Shown: positions 9,202-17,031 of the stretch, piece by piece
Position numbering within the stretch: position 1 is the first letter of the stretch
How the letters are laid out: the number at the start of each line of letters is the position of its first letter
Source: Synura sp. LO234KE
Taxonomy: Eukaryota > Sar > Synurophyceae > Synurales > Mallomonadaceae
DNA: 17,203 bases
Direction of reading: 5' to 3'
Assembly: GCA_015143735.1 (NCBI GenBank)
Contig: VKHC01000147.1
Coordinates: forward strand, 1-17,203
Translations under genes and position numbers: made by a program
Notes under the pieces: generated by a model
The model's input: the letters and a program-made list of their open reading frames with translations, nothing else
The model's database searches: none
Told to the model about the DNA's origin: nothing

Positions 9202-12122
9202 TTATGGTGAGCGGAATTTTTCCCCGGCATAGTGGCAGATCTTAAGGAAATCCTCAAAGTTCACCGCGTCAGGCATACCATCCACTCTGAACCCCCGTAG
9301 GACCGTGCCCAACTCCGTCCTGCTCAGGGAAATCCCGTAGTGCTCTAAAATAGCCGTGAAGTTGGCGTTCGTTACACAACCTCTGTGGTTTGTCAACTGG
9401 CCGCGTTTTAATTCCATACGCAAAGCACGCCATATCGGCTGGTACATCTGGAAGCACTTGGCACAGACGTTAATCACTTTGGCCTCATACGCCGACAGCG
9501 CCTTTACACGCTCGGATTGCGAGCTGGAAAACGTGTTCACCAATCCAGTCTTCGCAGTTACGGTTTGGGTCCCCTCATTGAGCCGGCGGGACTCTCTGGC
9601 GGCCGTCATCCAGTATGGCTCTGGCGAATCACTACGGGTATCGCGGTGGTAGCCGAAGTGCCACGGGTGCGAAGGCCCGACTTCCCGGGGCATCTTCTCT
9701 CCGTCAGCTACCGCCGGTGTCAAGCCCGTCGGTACAGAAGGAGCGGTAGCGATCAAGTCACTAAAGCTGTGCCGGAAGCAAGACGTGTAGTCCACGTAGG
9801 AGCCATTGATGGCGTATTTGTCCGCTAACGCCTGCACTACAGAGGGTCCCAGTCGATTCACAAGTCCGGCGTGTTCTAGGGCGTGTACGAACGCCGTCCT
9901 GGTGACTAGCCCCCTCCTGTCCGTGTCACGTTGGTGGCACTCCCTCAGCGCCTCGTACCAGACCTTGCGCACCTCCGCCGCCACCGCCTGCACATACGCC
10001 TTGCTGCCCTGCGTGTCCTTGTTGAAGTCCGTGTCTGCTTGCGGACGAAGGGAGGACGGGGCACTGCTGGCGCGGTGAAGAGCGGTGTGGTCCCGGGGAT
10101 CCTCGTTATCGCGGTCCGCATAAGCTCTCGGGTCAGATGATCCAATAGCCCAGGTGAGATTCGGGAGCGCACTTGAAGCGGATTTGTTGAGCCCACCCGC
10201 GCCCCCATACGGTCCACCAGGATTCAACGAAGGCGGGGGTTGTTGCTGAAGCAGTTGCGAATGGTATTCCCGACGAGGATTGTACTTGGCGAGGAACTGC
10301 GGCCAGGACAAACGACCCGATGAATCTCGAGGAATCTGAGAATCGTAGAAAGAGCATAGGATATTCGTTACGCTGGAGAGGCAAGCTCCTGTTCAGTACA
10401 GTGGGTAACATGCGTACACACGAGACATATATCGATACACATCTATATGTGGCTCCTCGTCATGGAATGCACAGTGTATAGAGTATCGCTCGACCTGCTG
10501 GGAGATGAGTTCGAAGTCTTGGTCGGTCAGGGGCATGCAATTCTCATTCACTATGCGGCACACCAAGTCCACGGGCAGGAACCCCGCACTGTCCGGGTCA
10601 GCGCGCTCCAGTGCCAAGCGGACATTGCGATAGTTCTTCCGCATAGCTTCTCGAAGCCGCTGGTCCACCTTCGCCTGCAGGGTGAGCCACGGCGGGTGCT
10701 CTGCGCGCGGTGAAATTGCAGAGTTTGGGGATAGTGTTAATCTATGACGAAACGGTCGGCGAGTGAGGAGCAGCTGCACCGATATGACGGCTCGCTATAT
10801 AGGGCCGTAGCGTGTGTGTGATGCTAATCTAAGAGTCGCAGTAGGAGGCCGAGAGTGTGATGACAATTGTACTTCACAGGTAGGCGGACCTGATCGTTTG
10901 ACCTGCGCCGGGAGGAGGGAGTCCGCGCCTCTTCCCTTAGAGTGCAACACCTTAAAGAGCAAATCGATGTCTGCTCCCTCCCCGCGATCGCCTCCTGTGT
11001 GCAATGACGAGTGGGAGGGGCACCGAAGGAGGCACATGAGCATCACTATGAATTCGAGTTGTGAAACTAACACGGTAGTTTAATATGCCCCCGAGGCACC
11101 TTAATGATCTAGTCTTCCTAAATCGAACACCAACTACGGCCAACGTAAACAGGACATGAAACAGAGCCAATCATACAGTATACTATCCGAACGGTCGGTA
11201 GGTGGGTCGGACCTAAGCTGACGAAGAGAGCTTGAGAGTCACGCAAGTAGAGTCCAAGTCCAGAGCGCACCATCGCGTGACGAAAGTCTTCAAATGTTAG
11301 GCGGATATTTTGGCCTCTGGGAATATGGGAAAAGCACTGTTCCAGAAGTCCTCGATTCGTCCCGCATATTTTATATACTGCCTGTTCGATTTCTAAAATA
11401 TTTGCGGCTTCTTGATTTGTATTCGGAAATGGATTGTGGTATATGGAATCATAATTGGCGATACCAGCGAAAGAAGCCAATGTTGCAGTTTCCAATACTC
11501 CCGGCTTATCTTTTTTCTCTAAATGACTGAAAATGGCCTCAAGATCGGAATTACTGATTTTGTTGACATTTTTGCGATTGAATTCAGTAATAAGCTCTGG
11601 AAGGGTAACTTTATCACGCATATGCGAGAATAGAGATGGATTCTGATTCGCAGCCGCAACAAGTTTATGGCGAATGTTTGTAATCGAGTCGGGCGATTTT
11701 GATTTTGAGTGAAATTCGGCATTCATTACCCATACGGCGAAGTTGTCGAAGTCCATTAGGCCAGTTTTTTCGTAATCAAATGTAGAAAAAACTTGGTCAA
11801 TTAACGACTGGGAAATATTAATCCCAAATTTCAAAAGAAACGCACGAAATTCGGACGCATTAACGAAGCGTGTGGGACCCAGCTTTATTCTACGAATGTG
11901 ATTCATAAGCTCCTGGGTATTATGGCAGCGCTCTTGTATTTTACTCCTGATTAAGTTTAGTGAAGCGTCCAACTTCTTGCTATCAGCTAAATTTGGGTCA
12001 ACGAAAGTACCAAATATATCACTGGTTCTTCCCATCCATACTATACGTTCAGGCGATGTCTTACTAGGACTTGCAGATTTCTTTGGTGAGAAAGATTTCG
12101 AAACTCTTGGAAGTATCATCAT
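9202..12122 (-). CDS. Large multi-EF-hand protein, EFCAB6-like (4 exons)
   Basis: Exons are 12122-11213, 10994-10903, 10674-10418 and 10372-9202. Phases agree at all three junctions, giving 2430 nt and 809 aa. I see repeated EF-hand pairs separated by linkers. One loop starts at D116 (DYEKTGLMDFDN). Others lie around FEDFRHAMVRSGLG, ERADPDSAGFLPVDLV, SFYDSQIPRDSSGRLSWPQF, CHQRDTDRRGLVTRTAF and FRVDGMPDAVNFEDFLKI. Most lack the acidic residue at loop position 12, so many probably bind calcium weakly or serve as structural hands. A Gly/Pro/Ser/Gln-rich linker lies in the first part of the last exon. Long chains of degenerate paired EF-hands are typical of EFCAB6-like and flagellar proteins, so an axonemal or cytoskeletal role is inferred. 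The gene is head-to-head with PRP38 and convergent with the glutaredoxin gene. The first exon is AT-rich and the last GC-rich. The family call is moderately sure, and the 45-nt third intron is the weakest part of the model. Confidence 0.82.
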
Positions 12123-12211
12123 AAATACTTCGTCAAGATACTCAAAATGAATAACGGAGGAAACCGTCAGGTTTACAGTTAGTGCAGCACAGGATTGTTC
12201 AAAATTTCCTG
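12123..12211. promoter_or_regulatory. 89-bp bidirectional promoter between EF-hand gene and PRP38
   Basis: The two ATGs (12122 on minus, 12212 on plus) are 89 bp apart. The only obvious structure is the interrupted palindrome AAACCGTCAGGTTT. There is no TATA-like box at a usual distance for either gene. A shared initiation region is inferred from spacing alone. Confidence 0.6.
12161..12174. promoter_or_regulatory. Interrupted palindrome AAACC-GTCA-GGTTT at promoter midpoint
   Basis: Five-base arms flank GTCA. The centre is 44-45 bp from each divergent start codon. The same 14 bases recur at 15980-15993. A symmetric site at the midpoint could serve both directions as a transcription-factor site. 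The function is inferred. Confidence 0.45.
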
Positions 12212-13726
12212 ATGTCGCGGAGCTTCTTAGAACGGCTTGAGCGGAAGCACGGTCAAGCTAATATGGGTTTATTAAATACTGAGCCAATTTTACCTATCGC
12301 TCCCCCTATATCTCAGGTTAACTATGCTACAGCGCCGCCACAAAATTACCAGAATTTCTATCCCCCAGCTTTTGTTCCTATTAGGGGAGGTGATGATGAT
12401 GTAGCGCCGGATGAGAGTACAGGCAAAGCAAATTCTTTACCTATTCACGGTAATACAACAAACTTTAACATAAATGGACTTCTGTTCAACAACATTATGG
12501 AATCTGACTATTTCAAAGCGCTTTTTCAACTGCGCACATATCACGAAGTTATTGATGAAGTTTATATATCGGTGAAGCACGTTGAACCATGGCAAACTGG
12601 TACATCGCGTCTTCCCTCGAGTGCATTCTGCTTACTTCTTAAATTTATGTTAATGAGATTAACGTATAAGCAGATGAAGGGATTGCTTAATACTGGAGAC
12701 TCCGCGTACGTGCGAGCCATAGGATTTTTATACCTGCGCTACACCTGTCCTCCTCGAGATCTTTGGGGATGGTTTGAACCCTATTTGGAAGATGAAGAAG
12801 AGATAAGACCATCCTCCGACCCCGAAGTTGTTTATACCATAGGGAAGTATTGCATCAAACTCCTAACGGATATGCAGTATTTCGGTACTATGCTTCCTCG
12901 TATTCCTGTCCCCATTGAGCGCAAAATGAAAGTTATGTTACTGTTGTTGGAAGAGAAGAAGAAAAGAAGGAAAAAGAATATGTTTGCATATTCAAAAAAT
13001 TTAATTAAAACTGGTACTAAAGTAATGGCTATTTACCGCGACGAGGAAAACGAACCCTGTTGGTACGAAGCTGTTGTGGACTCTGCAGCTAATGATGATG
13101 AATCGGAGTACAAGTTCTGGGTGACCTTCCCAGAATATGGGAACAGCGAGTGTGTCGATTTGGGAGATATGCAATTGCCTGAGGAATTGATGAAACTGAG
13201 CGATGAAGGAGAAGACAAGGATCGCGATGCAAGAGACCGGAGTAGGAGTCGTAGCAGGGATCGGGATACTCGCAGAGGTCGACGAGGAGACAGTAGAGAG
13301 AGGGATCACGACCGAGACAGGGACCGCGACAGGGATAGAGATAGAGAGCGCGACGGGGATGGAGTAGAGGCGCGAAATTTCATGGAAGAGGTGTTGCGTT
13401 CATCCCGGGATGCGTCCACCGCGATTGGTAAGAACTACGCTCATCGTCCGGCGTCGTACAAGGGCTCGTTGTCTCTGAAGTTAGATCGCTACACTGTTCG
13501 AAAAAAATCGCCTACTCGAGAATCTGGGAGCAGCGGTCATGGCCGTGACCGAGACAGAGGAGGTCGAGACCGGGGCAGGGAGAGGAGGAGGGATCGGTCA
13601 CGGTCACCAAGTCCCCCGATGCAGTCGTCGAATCAACGCGCCGAAGCGAGCAGAGAGCAGTTGGAGAAGCAGCGGATGCTCCGGGAGAGGTACGGAGATG
13701 CATCGGCATCCGCCTCTTACAAATAA
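12212..13726 (+). CDS. PRP38B: PRP38-family splicing factor with Tudor domain and RS/RD tail
   Basis: This single-exon gene encodes 504 aa. PRP38 proteins join the spliceosome at the B-complex stage and are needed for activation. Residues about 76-236 form the PRP38 domain: LPIHGNTTNFNINGLLFNNI, YFKALFQLRTYHEVIDEVY, VKHVEPW, DSAYVRAIGFLYLRYTCPP, DLWGWFEPYLEDEEE and MLPRIPVPI. VEPW and PRIPVP mark the PRPF38B type. A basic linker (248-256) leads to a Tudor domain (about 265-325) with Y275, Y285, F306, Y309 and N311 at the aromatic-cage positions of SMN and SPF30. Residues 338-382 are Arg/Asp/Ser-rich. A block at 389-436 is less repetitive, followed by a second RS region and a C-terminus with RMLRERYGDAS, like the LYGD motif ending other PRP38 proteins. 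The reading frame is open upstream to at least 12182, but the first ATG is at 12212; the ATG at 12263 is an alternative. Tudor is not part of human PRPF38A or PRPF38B. Confidence 0.93.
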   Translation: MSRSFLERLERKHGQANMGLLNTEPILPIAPPISQVNYATAPPQNYQNFYPPAFVPIRGGDDDVAPDESTGKANSLPIHGNTTNFNINGLLFNNIMESDYFKALFQLRTYHEVIDEVYISVKHVEPWQTGTSRLPSSAFCLLLKFMLMRLTYKQMKGLLNTGDSAYVRAIGFLYLRYTCPPRDLWGWFEPYLEDEEEIRPSSDPEVVYTIGKYCIKLLTDMQYFGTMLPRIPVPIERKMKVMLLLLEEKKKRRKKNMFAYSKNLIKTGTKVMAIYRDEENEPCWYEAVVDSAANDDESEYKFWVTFPEYGNSECVDLGDMQLPEELMKLSDEGEDKDRDARDRSRSRSRDRDTRRGRRGDSRERDHDRDRDRDRDRDRERDGDGVEARNFMEEVLRSSRDASTAIGKNYAHRPASYKGSLSLKLDRYTVRKKSPTRESGSSGHGRDRDRGGRDRGRERRRDRSRSPSPPMQSSNQRAEASREQLEKQRMLRERYGDASASASYK

Positions 13727-14817
13727 GAGGATGCTCGAGATTTCGCTGATGTCTACTAGTCTGTCCGCGTCTCTCCTTAAAATACCTATAATTTATAACT
13801 TTCAACTACAGATTAACTCGTTGTACTAACAGTAGTTTCACTCGATTTGTCCTCCGTCAAATGATGAGCCAAAGTAAACACTGGAAGATAGTGTTTACTA
13901 TGGATCGTGCTGAGGGAAGAAAAGGGTGGTAATATTTTTAGTAAAAAGGATCGGCGGGGGGGGGGGTGCACCAAAATCATGGGTTTGTAAACAGTCACGT
14001 GATCACGATTAAATAAATAAAGTTCAGGTTCGAAAGATCAGCATAGTTCTAGGATCAATTATCAACTATGTCCTATACACCAAGCAAAGGGAAATAAGCT
14101 CCTTGGTGATCGAGGTATAAAGCAGGGGCTGACACCAGAGGAGAGGAGGAGCGATCATACTAAGAGAAGTATTCCTCCCCAGTAACGATGTAATAGGGAA
14201 AGAGAAAACGTGGTGAACCGCCCAAAATCTTGGTGTAGTTAGTTCAGGTGAGGACAAGTCGTCCAAGGAGGACGAATTACACCACTCCTCAAACCAGTTT
14301 GGAGGAAAGAGTGTTGAAATAAAGCGCATTTCTGCTTACATGTGGTGGGACTAGCTTGGTTCTCAAGCAGTACTTGTGAGTTTTGTTCTTTGAGTGGAAC
14401 GATTCCTTGCAAGTCAGGTAAACTGACGTTATCAGCAAGAGTGTTACACAACAGATTTGGAATGCAGTGATACAGTTACAAGCGAGGATAGTAATTAGAA
14501 ACGAAAGCATAATGAAATCAAATCAAACACCCTATTGCAGAGCGTTTGTTAATATTTCTATTTCTCCTTCTGACTAAGTAATTAACTATTTGATTTTCGG
14601 CATTAATATTTCTATTAGTAGGTCCTACACAGATAAATTTTTCTAAAATATTATAAATTCCATTAAACATCATTCCGATAGAAACTCGAAAAATTTAATA
14701 TCCAAAAAATTATCATAATCATGTTCAATCGAATAAATTCTGTAATAACAACTTCACGAAACTATTGAATCAACACAAAAATATTTAATTTTTGAATTCG
14801 GTTTGTTCAAAACTTAC
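13727..14817. other. Downstream of PRP38: unresolved, AT-rich toward the right
   Basis: This holds the PRP38 3' flank, an 11-G homopolymer at 13956-13966, and a very AT-rich block from about 14500 to 14817. TTAATATTTCTATT is directly repeated at 14549-14562 and 14603-14616. On the minus strand several overlapping open stretches occur at 14066-14510. One starts at an ATG (14510) with a hydrophobic, signal-like N-terminus; another runs to a GTAAGC donor near 14342. They lie in different frames and I could not join them into a credible protein. If the exon at 14818-14977 is real, the AT-rich block is probably its downstream intron. Confidence 0.4.
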
Positions 14818-14977
14818 ATATACCGCAGCGAATATTTCATTTATTGATAGTAAATCCACTACGGCGCTCAGAAACGGATCCGCATCTCCATCCTTGAATT
14901 GAGCGGTTTCGACGTTTGCTAGACTGCTCAACCTATCTTCAGTTTCCGCTGTACAGTAGCGGTGAGCCTTCGCCAAT
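14818..14977 (-). CDS. Putative internal exon of an unrecognised gene
   Basis: On the minus strand a 160-nt block is bounded by AATATAG at its 5' side (acceptor, ending at 14978) and by TAT|GTAAGTTTTG (donor, from 14817). The intervening frame is open for 53 codons. It reads as a plausible globular or acidic segment, including AETEDRLSSLANVETAQF and DADPFLSAVVDLLSINEIF. GC content is higher than in the AT-rich DNA next to it, and both splice signals match those of RPC2. No family is recognised, and no connecting upstream or downstream exon was found, so this is a candidate only. Confidence 0.32.
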
Positions 14978-15661
14978 CTATATTATCCATCCCCAATCAT
15001 TGCATATATATTGAACATATAGGGGGTGGAGCTGCTGCAGTATTCGATTCGCTTCCAATTGAAGAAGACTGATAGCTTAATCCTCCCTTCGAACGCTAAG
15101 TACTACAGACAGGGACGTCACCATCTCTACTCACATCCATCGCTGACCCATATGACTTTACGTCGGTGGTATGATCGAGTCTTGTTTACAAACAAACGCA
15201 ACCCTCCTTACCTCTTCAACTGGACAGTCAAGTATGCTATTCGTGCTTGAAGCACAGTAACTGCGATTTTGGTGAGTCGTTTAACCCCACGAACTTCGTG
15301 ATTCGCACTGCACGTTCTCAATCCTTGGTCTCGTCAAAGCAATTCGGTCATTTTTATTGGTCAGGTTGGAGGCTGGGAGGGATGGAGCAATTGAAGCTCC
15401 TCCCTCGTTGAAAAATGTGGCTGTTACGAGATGACACGGAGCATTTGTGAATATTAAAGGGCATGCATGTCTACAGTAAGGTACACCTCGCTCACTTCTT
15501 CCCCCTCGGAGCGCACAAAACTTTACCTGCCATGCAAATCCACATTGCTTGCCTTCCTAACTGAAAGTGTAGAGAATGCGGAATTGTTACAGTTGACTAA
15601 GCGCTTCCGTTTCACTCAACCGCTCTATGGACGTTTCGTGTAAACTGTGACACCAATTAGT
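14978..15661. other. Unresolved region with one plus-strand open stretch
   Basis: A plus-strand frame is open from 15026 to 15250 but lacks an early ATG; its first ATG codes for MTLRRWYDRVLF near 15152. It reads as basic and aromatic-rich and matches no family I know. The rest (15251-15661) shows short frames only. No tRNA-like B-box or other RNA gene is seen. Confidence 0.35.
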
Positions 15662-15823
15662 ATGTCTATACAAACTTGTGCAGAGGAAAGTAGCGATAGC
15701 GCACTATTAGAGACTGACCCGCTCAGTATGTAATCCCGGATCAGTGCACCCGCCTTGTCGCTTCGCCGCATCAAATTGGACCGCTATTTTGCAGAGCGTG
15801 GCCTGATTCGCATACACCGACAG
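15662..15823 (+). CDS. Putative 5' exons of an unrecognised small gene
   Basis: From the ATG at 15662 a frame runs 23 codons to TAA (15731) and stays open beyond it to CAG|GTAAGAG (donor at 15824). The second part reads LSLRRIKLDRYFAERGLI, which looks like real protein. Two models remove the stop. In one, a 69-nt intron 15726-15794 (GTATGT to TTTTGCAG) joins the first 21 codons to the last 10. In the other, an exon begins after ATCAG at 15745 and the upstream ATG is irrelevant. I recognise no family and could not place the next exon. Confidence 0.3.
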
Positions 15824-15979
15824 GTAAGAGTAAGCGTATACTAGTTTCTATAAGAAAGGCATAGGTTCGTTCCTGAACTATATAAGGAGATTGATTATGC
15901 ATCTATTTGCCAGCACCTGGTTACCCCTACTACCACACCAAGTACGATTTGCTAATTGGCTCTTAGGAGGCTTTTTGTA

Positions 15980-15993
15980 AAACCGTCAGGTTT
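15980..15993. promoter_or_regulatory. Second copy of AAACCGTCAGGTTT palindrome
   Basis: This is identical to the copy at 12161-12174. Here the arms extend one base further on each side (15979-15994). It ends five bases before an ATG at 15999 that opens a candidate small spliced gene. Confidence 0.4.
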
Positions 15994-15998
15994 TCTCT

Positions 15999-16189
15999 AT
16001 GCCTAAGCGAATTTTACTTTCGAATAGAAAAATATGCTATCACTTTGGTATCAAAAATAAAAGGAAATATTCCCATCACATCGATCCCCACTTTTTTCCC
16101 CCTGAGGGAAAAGCGCCGTCGTCTCAGATTTTGACGCGGAGCACATGTTGGCTAGATTGCGCTCACTCACCGTGGGAAACACCGCGTAG
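15999..16189 (+). CDS. Candidate two-exon small protein (43 aa)
   Basis: The ATG at 15999 follows the second copy of the palindrome. A 59-nt intron 16048-16106 (G|GTATCA to a long C/T tract ending in CCCCCTGAG) would join 16 codons plus one base to 16107-16189, ending in TAG. The product starts MPKRILLSNRKICYHFG and continues VVSDFDAEHMLARLRSLTV. Left unspliced, the same ATG gives a 70-aa frame. A strong donor (CCT|GTAAGTTAG) near 16227 suggests transcription may continue. No family is recognised. Confidence 0.3.
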
Positions 16190-16895
16190 CAGAAGAAGGA
16201 CAGCACTGTAGAGAAGCCCTAACCTGTAAGTTAGTATTGAAACTAAGGCACTGCTAAATGTTCATCATTTCAAGTGAATTCAATTAAATTTAAGAATTAG
16301 TTTCAGAATATTATTGCCACCAGTTTATGATATTAGCATCAAAATGCAGCGCCTTTATGCAGGAGACTATTTCAGCCTGCCTTTATCTCTATTATCATGT
16401 TAGCGTTGTGGGCCTGAATCGAGACATTACGATGAATGAAATACGTGAATAATCGTTTGCGTTTTGGGATAAATAATGAAGTGGTGGTGGTGATATTGAC
16501 TCATGCCTGCTGGCAGTGTATGAAGTTGGTACAGCTTCGTGTTGTTGTAGGTGCGATCAAATTTCCTTTCCGAAACTTCTTCGCTAACTTTAGATCACCG
16601 TGTTCTCCAGTAGATGCATCGTGCAAGACAGAACAAGAGTCAGATAGCTAACTAGTAATCAGACGATCTCCAACAAAGTCACCCGAAGTCTGTACATCCT
16701 CCGCCGTGTGCGCAATCGACTGTAAGCTAGTTGAGTTTAGGGATGCTTGATCGCCCTGCGGCAACGCTGCAGTCGTATTTTAACCCTCCAAGATTTACTC
16801 CTAATTTTATCGCCTTCACATCGGTGCACCTTTTTGTACCATTAAAATCTATAGTGAATCATCCAGATTAATCGTGGTTAAAATCACGGTGAAGC
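16190..16895. other. No supported gene
   Basis: A few splice-like motifs occur: a GTAAGTTAG donor near 16229, and TTTATGCAG near 16360. A 71-codon plus-strand frame at 16436-16651 resembles no family I know. Nothing can be assembled. Confidence 0.4.
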
Positions 16896-17031
16896 ATGGT
16901 GAAGCACCATAGAAAAGATTATCTTTTCTTGGGAGATTAAGGCGGCTGCACGGGCAATAGATGGATGATTTTCTATCATCATATTAATCTCAAAAAGAAA
17001 AGGACGATGATTAAGCACCATAGTAAAGATT
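16896..17031. repeat. Adjacent perfect hairpins and a repeated 19-mer
   Basis: ATGGTG-AAG-CACCAT (16896-16910) is directly followed by AGAAAAGAT-T-ATCTTTTCT (16911-16929), so two perfect inverted repeats abut. AAGCACCATAGAAAAGATT (16902-16920) recurs with one mismatch at 17013-17031. A further small inverted repeat, ATGAT-TTTCT-ATCAT, lies near 16965-16980. This may be part of a fold-back or MITE-like repeat. Confidence 0.5.

Noticed and set aside
9356-10140. Several plus-strand open frames opposite the last EF-hand exon
   Set aside because: Shadows of a GC-rich coding exon with no independent motifs.
11118-11212. Extension of the EF-hand first exon beyond SLG to a stop at 11118
   Set aside because: The EF-hand pattern continues only when the donor at 11212 is joined to 10994. 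The extension does not resemble an EF-hand.
12182-12211. Upstream extension of the PRP38 frame beginning at GTG
   Set aside because: Ten codons before the first ATG start with GTG, an unlikely nuclear start codon. The ATG at 12212 is preferred.
14020-14045. GGTTCGAAA sequence resembling a tRNA B-box
   Set aside because: No matching acceptor stem, A-box or anticodon arm nearby. No tRNA gene is supported in the window.
14500-14817. AT-rich block as an organelle DNA insertion
   Set aside because: No organelle gene could be recognised in any frame. An AT-rich intron or intergenic stretch is simpler.
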